The notes below the pieces were generated by a model. That model ran no database searches, had not been told where the DNA came from, and saw only the letters and a program-made list of their open reading frames with translations. Source: JBBSVE01 sp038233815 (GTDB lineage Bacteria > Pseudomonadota > Alphaproteobacteria > Rhodobacterales > Rhodobacteraceae). Taken from it: a stretch of DNA of 18,089 nucleotides. Both the position numbers and the translations under genes were made by a program. Location of the stretch: assembly GCA_038233815.1 (NCBI GenBank), contig JBBSVE010000052.1:1-18089 (forward strand), in the 5' to 3' direction. Below are positions 1-8,067 of the stretch, one piece after another (positions within the stretch are counted from its first letter, which is position 1; each line of letters opens with the position of its first letter).

Positions 1-45
1 GCCGACTGTGAGAAACCCGCGCATCAGACGGATCGGAGCGCTCAT
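1..45 (-). CDS. murJ: MurJ lipid II flippase, first 15 residues only (runs off left edge)
   Basis: Reading leftward from an ATG at 45-43, the frame gives MSAPIRLMRGFLTVG and is open to the window edge. This matches the usual amino end of alphaproteobacterial MurJ (MviN), where a short basic leader is followed by R-x-F-x-T-V-G before the first membrane helix. MurJ moves lipid II across the inner membrane for peptidoglycan synthesis. The start lies 58 bases after the glnD stop on the same strand, and glnD-murJ is a familiar gene order in Rhodobacterales, so co-transcription is likely. The call rests on only 15 residues plus gene order. A 17-base palindrome lies just upstream of the start, where the ribosome would bind. 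Confidence 0.7.
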   Translation of the reverse strand, partial: MSAPIRLMRGFLTVG

Positions 46-48
46 GAC

Positions 49-65
49 GTCCGGTCCGACCGGAC
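49..65. promoter_or_regulatory. Perfect 8-bp inverted repeat just upstream of the murJ start
   Basis: GTCCGGTC (49-56), one spacer base, then GACCGGAC (58-65) form a perfect palindrome in the glnD-murJ gap. It begins three bases upstream of the murJ ATG and covers the expected ribosome-binding region. As RNA it could fold as a 7-bp stem with a 3-base loop and hinder murJ translation. As DNA it could be a protein site. No T-run follows, so a terminator is unlikely. Confidence 0.4.
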
Positions 66-103
66 GGCCGGCGGATCAGGCACCTGCAGTCCTGGGTGCG
101 GCA

Positions 104-2929
104 TCATGCCTCCGCCCGTTTCGCGCCGTCCGCGATGGCCTGACGGAGCTTCGCGGACAGCGCATCCCGCTTGGCGCTGGTGTGCAGCTTCAGCCCGAAC
201 ATGTCCTTGACGTAGAAGCTGTCCACCACCTGCGCGCCATAGGTCGCGATCACGGCTGAGGCGATGTAGATGTGACTGGCCGCCAGCGTCCGCGTCAGAT
301 CGTGCAGCAGACCGGGCCGGTCGCGGGTATCGACCTCGATGATCGTGTAGATCTCGGAGCCTTCGTTGTCGAAGGTGATGTGGGTCGGAAACCGGAACTG
401 GCTTTCGCGCTTCTTCACCCGGTCGCGGGTTTTCAGCGCATCGCGGGGCAGCACCTCACCCGCAAGCGTGCGGTCGATCATGCTGCGCAGACGCGGCAAG
501 TGGTCCACGTCGTAGGGCCGCCCCTCGCCGTCCTGCACCCAGAACACCGCCGTCGCGTAGCCGTCCTTGGTCGTATAGGTCCGCGCGTCCACCACGTTCG
601 CGCCGACCAGTGCCAGCGCGCCCGCAAGGCGCGAGAAGATGCCGGGATGATCGGCCAGCGCGAAGGCCGCGCGGGTCGCGTCCCGGTCCGGATCGGGGTG
701 CAGGTCGATGCGGATCTCGTCGTCGGCAATGCCGGCCAACAGCCGCGCGAACACCGCATGAGTCGCGGTGAAGAGCCCCTGCCAGTAGGGTGGGTAATGC
801 CGCGCAAGGTCCGCCCGGACCGCCTTGCCGTCCCAGCCTTCCAGCGTTTCGCGCAGACGCTTTTTCGCCGTATCGGCCCGGTTCTCGCGGTTCAGAGTCT
901 CCAGCCCGCCATCCAGCGCGGTCGTCGTGTCGCGATAGAGCTGGCGCAGAAGCTGCGCCTTCCAGTTGTTCCACGTCGTCGGCCCGACCCCCCGAATGTC
1001 ACAGACCGTCAGCACCGTCAGCAGGTCGAGCCGCTTTTTCGTCTTCACCAGCTTGGCGAAATCCCGCACCGTGCGCGGGTCTGAAATATCGCGCTTCTGC
1101 GCCATGTCGGACATCAGGAGGTGATAGCGCACCAGCCATTCGACCGTCTCCACCTCGTCCGCGTTCAGCCCGAGCCGGGGCGCCACGCGCCGGGCGATCT
1201 GCGCGCCGAGGATGGAATGGTCCTCGGGCCGCCCTTTGCCGATGTCGTGGAGCAGCAAGGCAACGTAGAGAACCTTGCGGTTCACGCCTTCCTTCATGAT
1301 GCGGCTCGCGATCGGCAGCTCCTCGAGCAGCTCCTCCCGCTCGATCTGCGCCAGCGCGGATATGCACTGGATGGTATGTTCGTCGACCGTATAGGAATGG
1401 TAGACGTTGAACTGCATCATCGCGACGATCGGCTCGAACTCCGGGATGAAGGCGGCGAGGACATCGAGCTCGTTCATCCGGCGCAGCGCGCGTTCGGGAT
1501 TGCCGTGCTTCAGCATGAGGTCGAGAAACATCCGTGCCGCCTCGCGGTCGGCCCGCACGCCGTCGTCGATGACATGGAGATTGGCCGCGATCACCCGCAT
1601 TGCGCCGGGATGGAGGAGCACACCCGACCGCATCGCCTCCTCGAAGATCTCCAAGAGGCCCAGCGGCCGGGCGGCGAGGTCGGTCCCCGGCTCGAAGTCG
1701 AGACGCCCCTGCAGGATGCGGTAGCCCGGTCTCAGCTTGCGCTTGCGGCGCAGAAACCCCGCGAGCGCCGGCGGCTCCTTGGCGTTGCGGGCCTCCAGCT
1801 CGGTCAGGAACACGCGGGTCAGGTCGCCGACCCGCGTCGCGTGGCGGAAATAGTCCTGCATGAAATGCTCGACCGCCCGGCGCCCCGCGCCGTCGGCGTA
1901 GCCCATCCGCGACGCCACCTCGACCTGCAGATCGAAGTGCAGCGTGTCCATCGCGCGCCCGGTGATGTAGTGCAGATGGCAGCGCACGTCCCAGAGGAAG
2001 TTCTCTGCTACCGCGAAGGTCTCGTATTCGTCGCGTGACAGCAGCCCGGCCCCGACGAGGCCGGAGGCGGTTTGCACCTCGTGGAGATATTTCCCGATCC
2101 AGTAAAGCGTCTGGAGATCGCGCAGACCGCCCTTGCCCTCCTTCACGTTGGGCTCCAGCATGTAGCGTTGTCCGCCCTGACGCTTGTGGCGCGCAGACCG
2201 TTCGGCGAGCTTGGCCTCGATGAACTCCGGCCCTGACTTGCGGAAGAGCTCGGCCCAGAGCCGCGTTCGCAGGTCGGTCGCCAGCGCCTCGTCGCCCGCG
2301 ATGAAGCGCCGTTCCAGAAGCGCCGTGCGAATCGTTATATCGCCTTTGGCGAGGCGGATGCAGTCCTTCGCGGTGCGGGTGGCGTGCCCCACCTTCAGCT
2401 TCAGATCCCACAGCATGTAGAGCATCGATTCGATGACCGACTCCGCCCAGGGCGTGACCTTCCACGGCACGAGGAACAGGATGTCGAGATCCGAGTGGGG
2501 CGCCATCTCGGCCCGGCCGTAGCCGCCCACGGCGATGACCGCCACCCGCTCCGCCTCGGTCGGGTTGGGCAGGGGGTGGAGCATCCGGGTCGCCACCGCG
2601 AGGGCCACGCGCAGGATCTGGTCCGTGGCATAGGCGTTGGCCCGGATCAGGCCGCGGGCGTTGCGGGGCTCCGTGCGGAACGCCAGCTCCAGACGCCGGG
2701 CCGCATCCGCCTGCGCGGCCCCCAGATGCTGCACGGCGACGGCGCGGCGCTGCACCGGGCCAAGGTCGCGGTGCGCGTCACGCCGGATCGCCTCCAGCAC
2801 GGCGGCGGCGTCGAGGATCTCCTCCGGAGGAAGCAGGAGGTCGGATGCGCTGACCCCCGGCTGGTTTGGGAACGGTCGCGGCGCATCGCGGGCTACGGGG
2901 CGCGCCGGGGCGGTCTGGGTCGGTGCCAT
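104..2929 (-). CDS. glnD: Bifunctional PII uridylyltransferase / uridylyl-removing enzyme GlnD
   Basis: GlnD senses glutamine and adds UMP to, or removes it from, the PII signal proteins (GlnB/GlnK), setting the cell's nitrogen response. The product is 941 residues, normal for alphaproteobacterial GlnD. Domains in order are: a nucleotidyltransferase with GGYGRAEMAPHSDLD at 135-149, containing the two metal-binding Asp; a uridylyltransferase-associated helical region; an HD hydrolase with HSYTVDEH at 511-518 and LLHDIGKGRPEDH at 559-571; then two ACT domains at about 753-835 and 862-937, the second carrying DTRDRPGLLHDLT. All key residues look intact. The ATG at 2929 has a GAGGG ribosome site seven bases upstream. 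The gene starts 27 bases after the LpoA-like stop and is followed by murJ, suggesting one leftward operon. Confidence 0.96.
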   Translation of the reverse strand: MAPTQTAPARPVARDAPRPFPNQPGVSASDLLLPPEEILDAAAVLEAIRRDAHRDLGPVQRRAVAVQHLGAAQADAARRLELAFRTEPRNARGLIRANAYATDQILRVALAVATRMLHPLPNPTEAERVAVIAVGGYGRAEMAPHSDLDILFLVPWKVTPWAESVIESMLYMLWDLKLKVGHATRTAKDCIRLAKGDITIRTALLERRFIAGDEALATDLRTRLWAELFRKSGPEFIEAKLAERSARHKRQGGQRYMLEPNVKEGKGGLRDLQTLYWIGKYLHEVQTASGLVGAGLLSRDEYETFAVAENFLWDVRCHLHYITGRAMDTLHFDLQVEVASRMGYADGAGRRAVEHFMQDYFRHATRVGDLTRVFLTELEARNAKEPPALAGFLRRKRKLRPGYRILQGRLDFEPGTDLAARPLGLLEIFEEAMRSGVLLHPGAMRVIAANLHVIDDGVRADREAARMFLDLMLKHGNPERALRRMNELDVLAAFIPEFEPIVAMMQFNVYHSYTVDEHTIQCISALAQIEREELLEELPIASRIMKEGVNRKVLYVALLLHDIGKGRPEDHSILGAQIARRVAPRLGLNADEVETVEWLVRYHLLMSDMAQKRDISDPRTVRDFAKLVKTKKRLDLLTVLTVCDIRGVGPTTWNNWKAQLLRQLYRDTTTALDGGLETLNRENRADTAKKRLRETLEGWDGKAVRADLARHYPPYWQGLFTATHAVFARLLAGIADDEIRIDLHPDPDRDATRAAFALADHPGIFSRLAGALALVGANVVDARTYTTKDGYATAVFWVQDGEGRPYDVDHLPRLRSMIDRTLAGEVLPRDALKTRDRVKKRESQFRFPTHITFDNEGSEIYTIIEVDTRDRPGLLHDLTRTLAASHIYIASAVIATYGAQVVDSFYVKDMFGLKLHTSAKRDALSAKLRQAIADGAKRAEA

Positions 2930-2956
2930 GGACGTGCCCTCGCGCGTCCCGAAGGG

Positions 2957-4132
2957 TCAGAGACCCGCCCCGCCGAAGCTGCGCGGGGCGGGGTCGATGA
3001 TGGTGAGCCCGTTGTTGCGGATCTGCGCCACCGCGAGCCCGCGCTCGTTCGTGCCATCGGACCGGAGCCGGAAGATCCCGTTGACGCCGACGAAGCCCGA
3101 CCCCTGCGTCAGGGCAGCCCCGGTGAGCGCATTCGACTTGCCCGCTTTCACCAGCGCGCCGATGGCCGCGATGCCGTCGTAGGCGAGACCCGAGATCGGA
3201 TGCGGCGCCTGCCCGTATGCCGATTGGTAGCGCGACTGGTATTGCGCGTAGAGTGCCGGATCGGGCAGCGCGAACCAACCGCCCTGCGTGCCGGGAAGAG
3301 ACAGCGTCGCGGCCGGAATGTCCCACCGGGTCAGGCCGATGAACTGCGCCACGGAAGGATCGATCCCCTGATCGCGCAGCAGTTGGGTCAGGAGCGGCAG
3401 CGCGCCTGCGGTATCGGCGGTCAGAAACAGCGCGTCCGCCCCCGAGGCACGCACCTTGGCCGCGATCTGTGGCACCGCCTTGGTGATCCCGTTCTGCGAG
3501 AAGACGTAACTGTCCTGACCCACGACGGAGGCGCGCGCGTTGGCAACGCCGCGCAGGATCGCGGTGCGTCCCGCCTCGCCTGCGGGGGTCTGGTCGCTGA
3601 CCACCATGACGCGGGTCTTGCCCTGTCCCGCGCCATAGGTCGCGAGCCGGTTGGCGGTGTTCTGGAACGTCGGCCCGAGGACGAAGACATTGCGCCCCGC
3701 GACGTCGGTGTTGTTGGAGAAGGACAGCACGTTGATCCCGCGCGGCGCCAGCGCCGCGCCGGCCGCGTTGGCCTCCGCCGCGAAAACCGGGCCCAGCACG
3801 ATCTTGGCGCCCTCGTCGGCGGCCTTGATCGCCATCGCCTGCGCCTGTGCGGGCGAGCCTGCAGTGTTGTAGACGCGCAGATCGATCCGCACACCGCCCA
3901 GATCGGCCATGGCGAGGCGGGCCGCATTCTCCAGCGATTTGGCCAGCATCTCGTCGCCCGCGTTTCCGCTGCCGCCGGGCACCAGAAGCGCCACCGGAAC
4001 CGGCGCGTTCGGATCGATCGAGGGACCGCCGCCGCCCATGCCCACCGGCTGGCAGGCGGCCAGCGCCAGCGCCACGAGGCCCAGCGCCCCGCGTGTGAGG
4101 GCCGCCCGGGCGCGGTTCAGGATCGAGACCAT
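2957..4132 (-). CDS. LpoA-like penicillin-binding protein activator lipoprotein
   Basis: The predicted protein has 391 residues. The start at 4132 is chosen because a GAGGAG ribosome site sits seven bases upstream and the frame then opens with a short basic stretch, a hydrophobic segment and the lipobox LAAC at 24-27. An upstream in-frame extension to 4303 would bury the signal. The body from about residue 45 reads as a periplasmic-binding type I fold (PVALLVPGGSGN, IVLGPVFAAEANAAG, VLSFSNNTDVAGRNVFVLGP, LAYDGIAAIGALV). This is the architecture of the LpoA / leucine-binding-like lipoproteins annotated as penicillin-binding protein activators. By analogy it sits at the outer membrane and stimulates a class A peptidoglycan synthase, but in this order the partner is inferred. 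An amino-acid-binding ABC component is less likely because no transporter genes are nearby. Confidence 0.85.
   Translation of the reverse strand: MVSILNRARAALTRGALGLVALALAACQPVGMGGGGPSIDPNAPVPVALLVPGGSGNAGDEMLAKSLENAARLAMADLGGVRIDLRVYNTAGSPAQAQAMAIKAADEGAKIVLGPVFAAEANAAGAALAPRGINVLSFSNNTDVAGRNVFVLGPTFQNTANRLATYGAGQGKTRVMVVSDQTPAGEAGRTAILRGVANARASVVGQDSYVFSQNGITKAVPQIAAKVRASGADALFLTADTAGALPLLTQLLRDQGIDPSVAQFIGLTRWDIPAATLSLPGTQGGWFALPDPALYAQYQSRYQSAYGQAPHPISGLAYDGIAAIGALVKAGKSNALTGAALTQGSGFVGVNGIFRLRSDGTNERGLAVAQIRNNGLTIIDPAPRSFGGAGL
2962..2995 (-). other. GC-rich hairpin at the 3' end of the LpoA-like gene
   Basis: GACCCGCCCCGC (2962-2973) pairs with GCGGGGCGGGGTC (2983-2995) with one bulged base and a nine-base loop. 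It ends in the last codons of the LpoA-like gene, about 30 bases before the glnD start. No T-run follows on the minus strand, so it is not a canonical terminator. It could pause polymerase or protect the upstream message and so set unequal lpoA-like and glnD levels. Confidence 0.35.
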
Positions 4133-4248
4133 GGCAAAGCTCCTCGGCATTCGGTGGTGGCGGGCCGTGTCGGCGGGTTGTGGCATCCGGGGCAGCACGC
4201 CACTATGCCGATAGCCGAACGACGGGACTTTGCAAAGGGGACGCTGCG
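4133..4248. promoter_or_regulatory. Divergent intergenic region, LpoA-like gene / rsmI
   Basis: This 116-base gap must hold the promoters for the leftward lpoA-like-glnD-murJ set and the rightward rsmI-yraN set. Weak sigma70-like candidates are visible. Rightward: TTGTGG (4178-4183), 17 bases, CACTAT (4201-4206). Leftward: TTGCAA (4235-4230), 16 bases, TATCGG (4213-4208). None is strong, and the exact promoters are a guess. AAGGGG (4235-4240) is the ribosome site for the rsmI GTG start. Confidence 0.3.
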
Positions 4249-5172
4249 GTGAAGCAGGACGACGACGCGGCGGGAGAGGGTGGCGTTGTTCCCTGGAAGG
4301 CACGTCCGGCGGCGCGGGCTCTGGTCCCAGGGCTCTACCTCGTATCTACCCCGATCGGGGCGGCACGCGACATCACGTTGCGCGCGCTCGACATTCTGGC
4401 CGCGGCGGACATGTTGGTGGCCGAGGATACCCGCACCCTGCGCCACCTGATGGAAATCCACGCGATCCCGCTGGGCGGACGGCATATCCTCGCCTACCAC
4501 GATCACAACGGGGCGCAGATGCGGCCACGGATCGAAGCCGCGCTGATGGCCGGGCAGCGCGTCGCCTATGCGTCCGAGGCGGGTACGCCGCTCGTCGCCG
4601 ATCCGGGCTACCGGCTGGCTCAATCGGCCATCGCGGCTGGGGCGGGGATCTTCGCGGCACCCGGTGCGTCGGCCGTGCTGGCGGCCCTCGCTGTCGGAGG
4701 CCTGCCTACGGACAGGTTTCTCTTCGCGGGCTTTCTGCCCGCGGCGGCGGGGGCGCGGCGGACGGCCGTGGCCGAAGTCGCCGGGGTCGCAGCAACGCTC
4801 GTCTTCTACGAATCGCCCAAACGCATTCACCGAACGTTAGTCGAATTGTGCGATGGTCTGGGGGCGGATCGACAGGCGGCAGTGTGCCGGGAGTTGACGA
4901 AACGGTTCGAGGAGGTCTCGCGCGGCACGCTCGGCACGCTGGCCGGGGCGTTCGCGGAGCGCGATGTGAAGGGGGAGATCGTCGTGCTGGTCGACCGCGC
5001 GCCGCACCGTGTGGCAGACGCGGAGGATATGGCTACGGCCTTGCGCGCGGCGATGGAGGAGATGAGCCTGAAGGATGCGTCAACCATGATTGCAGATAGG
5101 CTCGGTCTTCCGCGTCGCATGGTGTATCAGGCGGGTTTGCGGCTGGCGGCCCCGAAGGGAGACGACGAATGA
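4249..5172 (+). CDS. rsmI: 16S rRNA (cytidine1402-2'-O)-methyltransferase RsmI
   Basis: RsmI methylates the ribose of C1402 in 16S rRNA using S-adenosylmethionine. The proposed start is GTG at 4249, with AAGGGG eight bases upstream, giving 307 residues. The frame is open further upstream to 4180, but that part resembles nothing in the family. Family landmarks are VPGLYLVSTPIG (26-37), RDITLRALD, AEDTRTLRHL, a SEAGTPLVADPGY motif, PGASAVLAALAVGGLPTDRF, FYESPKRI and KRFEEVSRGTL. Two usually conserved positions differ: TPIGN is TPIGA, and the SDAGTP aspartate is Glu. The stop overlaps the yraN start as ATGA, implying coupled translation. rsmI-yraN adjacency is common in proteobacteria and supports the call. 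Confidence 0.93.
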   Translation: MKQDDDAAGEGGVVPWKARPAARALVPGLYLVSTPIGAARDITLRALDILAAADMLVAEDTRTLRHLMEIHAIPLGGRHILAYHDHNGAQMRPRIEAALMAGQRVAYASEAGTPLVADPGYRLAQSAIAAGAGIFAAPGASAVLAALAVGGLPTDRFLFAGFLPAAAGARRTAVAEVAGVAATLVFYESPKRIHRTLVELCDGLGADRQAAVCRELTKRFEEVSRGTLGTLAGAFAERDVKGEIVVLVDRAPHRVADAEDMATALRAAMEEMSLKDASTMIADRLGLPRRMVYQAGLRLAAPKGDDE

Positions 5173-5522
5173 CCGGACTGGTTTCCCATAGATCAGGAAT
5201 CTGCGCCGAGGATGCCGTGGCGCGGCTTTATACACGGACCGGCGCTACGGTGATCGAGACCCGGTGGCGGCGTCCTGCGGGGGAGATCGACCTGATCGTG
5301 CGTGAGGGCGCTTCGGTCGTCTTCATCGAGGTCAAGAAGGCCGCCACCCATGCCGCGGCAGCGGCGCGAATCTCCGCGCGCCAGATCGGACGGATACAGG
5401 CGTCGGCGTCGGATTACCTGAGCGGCGAACCGGACGGGCAGAACACCGATTGCCGGTTCGACGTGGCGCTCGTCGATGCGCGAGGCTGCATCGAGATCCT
5501 TCCGAACGCGTTTTGCGCCTGA
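5169..5522 (+). CDS. yraN: YraN / UPF0102 family endonuclease-like protein
   Basis: This 117-residue protein has the UPF0102 pattern: an amino-terminal helix with G-x-x-A-E-D-A-V-A-R-L-Y, then TRWRRPAGEIDLIVRE (31-46) and VVFIEVK (50-56), an ARQIGRI helix and a closing RFDVALVD strand. The Asp in GEID and Glu-x-Lys in EVK match the PD-(D/E)xK nuclease-like core expected for this family. The cellular role is not established. Length is typical. The ATG overlaps the rsmI stop by four bases, so translation is probably coupled. The gene immediately downstream is gshB, 75 bases away. Confidence 0.92.
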   Translation: MTGLVSHRSGICAEDAVARLYTRTGATVIETRWRRPAGEIDLIVREGASVVFIEVKKAATHAAAAARISARQIGRIQASASDYLSGEPDGQNTDCRFDVALVDARGCIEILPNAFCA

Positions 5523-5561
5523 GAGGCGCACCGGGGCGACGGCATTGCAAGCCGGCGCCTC
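5523..5561 (+). other. Long-stemmed hairpin between yraN and gshB
   Basis: GAGGCGC (5523-5529) pairs with GCGCCTC (5555-5561). An inner stem CGGC (5540-5543) / GCCG (5551-5554) with loop ATTGCAA stacks on it, leaving a 10-base bulge on the left side only. It begins right after the yraN stop and ends 26 bases before the gshB ribosome site. Only TTGCGTC follows, so it is at best a weak terminator. It may instead be a transcript-stability or attenuation structure. Confidence 0.35.
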
Positions 5562-5597
5562 TTGCGTCATGGAGTGGCATCCCATCTGGAGCCGCCC

Positions 5598-6539
5598 ATG
5601 GTCCTGAACGTCGCCTTCCAGATGGATCCGATCGGCTCCGTCAATATCGATGCCGACAGCACATTCCGTATCGCGCTGGAGGCGCAGGCGCGGGGCCACA
5701 GGCTCTTTTATTATGCCCCGGACCGCCTCTTCTTTCGCGAAGGACGGGTGATGGCACGGGGCCGGCCCATCGAAGTGCGGCGCAAGCAGGGCGATCATGT
5801 GACCTTCGGCGAGGAGGCCGAGGTCGATCTGGCCGATTTCGACGTGATCTGGCTGCGTCAGGATCCACCCTTCGACATGGGCTACATCACCACGACGCAT
5901 CTGCTGGAGATGGTGCAGCCGAGGACTTTGGTGGTCAACGATCCTTTCTGGGTGCGCAACTTTCCCGAAAAGCTGCTGGTCCTGCGTTTTCCCGATCTCA
6001 TCCCACCCACGCTCATCGCCCGCGATCTGGCGACCATCCGCGCCTTCAAGGACGTCCATGGCGACGTCATTCTGAAGCCGCTCTACGGCAACGGCGGCGC
6101 GGGCGTCTTCCGGTTGGGCGAAGCGGACCGCAATCTGGGCTCGCTCCACGAACTTTTCACCTCGATCAACCGCGAGCCGCTGATCGTGCAGAAGTTCCTG
6201 CCGGCGGTGGCAAAGGGTGACAAGCGGGTGATCCTCGTCGACGGCGACGCGATGGGCGCGATCAACCGGGTGCCGCAGGCGGGCGAGACGCGGTCCAACA
6301 TGCATGTCGGGGGCCGTGCCGAAGCGGTGTCTATGACCGACCGCGACCGGAAAATCTGTGCCGCCATCGGTCCGACCTTACGCGACAACGGGCAGGTCTT
6401 CGTCGGGATTGACGTGATCGGGGACTATCTGACCGAAATCAACGTAACCTCGCCCACCGGCATTCAGGAGCTGGAACGATTCGACGGGGTGAACACGGCC
6501 GAGCGTCTCTGGCAGGTGATCGAGGCCAAGCGCCGCTGA
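5598..6539 (+). CDS. gshB: Glutathione synthetase GshB
   Basis: GshB joins gamma-glutamylcysteine and glycine with ATP in the cytoplasm, the second step of glutathione synthesis. The ATG at 5598 is chosen because GGAG lies six bases upstream and the product then begins MVLNVAFQMDPIGSVNID, the usual GshB start. The frame is open upstream to 5562, but that leader is not family-like. Length is 313 residues, close to the bacterial norm of about 315. Visible landmarks are NDPFWVRNFPEKL (114-126), ATP-grasp K160 with glycine-rich loop LYGNGGAGVF (162-171), and the metal/ATP segment EINVTSPTGIQE (280-291). It meets comM tail to tail with 13 bases between stops. No gshA is present in the window. Confidence 0.96.
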   Translation: MVLNVAFQMDPIGSVNIDADSTFRIALEAQARGHRLFYYAPDRLFFREGRVMARGRPIEVRRKQGDHVTFGEEAEVDLADFDVIWLRQDPPFDMGYITTTHLLEMVQPRTLVVNDPFWVRNFPEKLLVLRFPDLIPPTLIARDLATIRAFKDVHGDVILKPLYGNGGAGVFRLGEADRNLGSLHELFTSINREPLIVQKFLPAVAKGDKRVILVDGDAMGAINRVPQAGETRSNMHVGGRAEAVSMTDRDRKICAAIGPTLRDNGQVFVGIDVIGDYLTEINVTSPTGIQELERFDGVNTAERLWQVIEAKRR

Positions 6540-6552
6540 GGCGCCCCTCCCC

Positions 6553-8067
6553 TCACTGTTTCGGGCCCACGGCGAGCCGGAAGCTGACCGCCTCCGCGAT
6601 ATGGGGTTGGTGCACCCGCTCTGCGCCATCGAGGTCGGCGATCGTTCGGGCGACGCGCAGGATGCGGTGGTAGCCGCGGGCGGACAGGCCGAACCGCTCG
6701 GCGACGCGGGTGAGGAGCGTGCGTCCTGCCTCGTCGGGGGTTGCGATCGCCTCCAGCAGCGCGCCCTCGGCTTCGGCATTCACACGCACGCCCTCCTGCC
6801 CCGCAAAACGTGCGGTTTGCCGGTCGCGCGCCGCCGCCACGCGTTTCGCCACGTCGGCCGAGGGTTCGCCTGAGGCGGGCAGGTCGAGGTCCGTGTAAGC
6901 CACCGGCGGCACCTCCACGCGCAGGTCGAACCGGTCCATCAGCGGCCCCGAGATGCGCCCCAGATAATCCTCGCCGCAAAGCGGCACCTTGGCGCAGGCG
7001 CGCGCGGGATCGGTCATGTAGCCGCATTTGCACGGGTTGGCGGCAGCGACGAGGAGGAAGCGGCAGGGATAGCGGACATGGGCGTTGGCGCGGGCGACCA
7101 CGATCTCGCCGCTCTCGATCGGCTGGCGAAGTGTTTCCAGCACCGCGCGGGGGAACTCCGGAAACTCGTCCATGAAGAGCACGCCGTTGTGCGCAAGGCT
7201 GATCTGCCCCGGTTTGGCACCCCGGCCGCCGCCCACGATGGCGGGCATGGAGGCGGTGTGGTGCGGCTCGCAGAACGGCCGGACCCGGCTGATCCCGCCT
7301 TCGGTGAGCAGCCCCGCCAGCGAATGGATCATCGAGGTCTCCAGCGCCTCGGCCGCCGACAGCGGCGGCAGGATGCCGGGGAGGCGGGCTGCAAGCATCG
7401 ACTTGCCCGAGCCGGGGGAGCCCACCATCAGCAGATGGTGCCGTCCGGCCGCCGCGATCTCCAGCGCCCGCTTTGCACGCTCCTGACCCTTCACGTCGCG
7501 CAGGTCGCGGCCCGGCGGGGGCGGGCGGACCTCTCCCGCCTCGGCGGGGGTGAGGGGCTGCTGACCGGTATAGTGCCGCACGACCTCGGCCAGCGATCCC
7601 GCGGCCAGCACCTCGGCCGCTCCGACCCAAGCCGCTTCCGCACCGCAGGCGCGCGGGCACAGGAGGCTCCGGTCACACTCCGCCGCCGCCATCGCCGCGG
7701 GCAGCGCACCGATCACCGCGACCAGACGCCCATCGAGCGACAGCTCGCCCAGCGCCACGGTCTGCTCCACCTCCTCCGCCGGAACGATGTCGAGTGCCGC
7801 CAGAAGCGCCAGCGCGATCGGCAGATCAAAGTGGGAGCCCTCCTTCGGCAGGTCGGCGGGGGAGAGGTTGACCGTGATGCGGCGCGACGGCAGCGCGATC
7901 GACATGGCGGCCAGCGCCGAGCGGACCCGTTCGCGCGCCTCGGACACGGCCTTGTCGGGCAGGCCCACGATCGAGAAGGCGGGCAGACCGGGGGTTATGG
8001 CGCATTGCACCTCCACGATCCGGGCCTCCACGCCTTCGAAGGCGACCGTGTAGGCGCGGGCGACCAT
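6553..8067 (-). CDS. comM: YifB/ComM family Mg-chelatase-like AAA+ ATPase
   Basis: ComM/YifB proteins are hexameric AAA+ ATPases. ComM acts as a branch-migration helicase in natural transformation and is widespread even in bacteria not known to be competent. The 504-residue protein has the ChlI-like amino domain (VEVQCAITPGLPAFSIVGLPD, 18-38, and TVNLSPADLPKEGSHFDLPIA), Walker A GSPGSGKS (216-223), Walker B GVLFMDE (295-301), a cysteine cluster beginning NPCKCGY (344-350) with further Cys near 358 and 364, and the carboxy Mg-chelatase domain ending in GYHRILRVARTIADL. Length and all motifs are standard. The start at 8067 has GGAG six bases upstream. It is divergent from the VPLPA protein gene. 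Confidence 0.95.
   Translation of the reverse strand: MVARAYTVAFEGVEARIVEVQCAITPGLPAFSIVGLPDKAVSEARERVRSALAAMSIALPSRRITVNLSPADLPKEGSHFDLPIALALLAALDIVPAEEVEQTVALGELSLDGRLVAVIGALPAAMAAAECDRSLLCPRACGAEAAWVGAAEVLAAGSLAEVVRHYTGQQPLTPAEAGEVRPPPPGRDLRDVKGQERAKRALEIAAAGRHHLLMVGSPGSGKSMLAARLPGILPPLSAAEALETSMIHSLAGLLTEGGISRVRPFCEPHHTASMPAIVGGGRGAKPGQISLAHNGVLFMDEFPEFPRAVLETLRQPIESGEIVVARANAHVRYPCRFLLVAAANPCKCGYMTDPARACAKVPLCGEDYLGRISGPLMDRFDLRVEVPPVAYTDLDLPASGEPSADVAKRVAAARDRQTARFAGQEGVRVNAEAEGALLEAIATPDEAGRTLLTRVAERFGLSARGYHRILRVARTIADLDGAERVHQPHIAEAVSFRLAVGPKQ

Noticed and set aside
2384..4252. Very long open frame on the plus strand opposite glnD and the LpoA-like gene
   Set aside because: It is Arg/Pro/His/Gly-rich, has no recognisable domain, and lies opposite two clear genes. 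Long antisense frames are expected in GC-rich codon-biased DNA.
6540..6552. Terminator between convergent gshB and comM
   Set aside because: Only 13 bases separate the stops and no stem with a T-run is visible. Termination must occur inside the opposite gene or by Rho.
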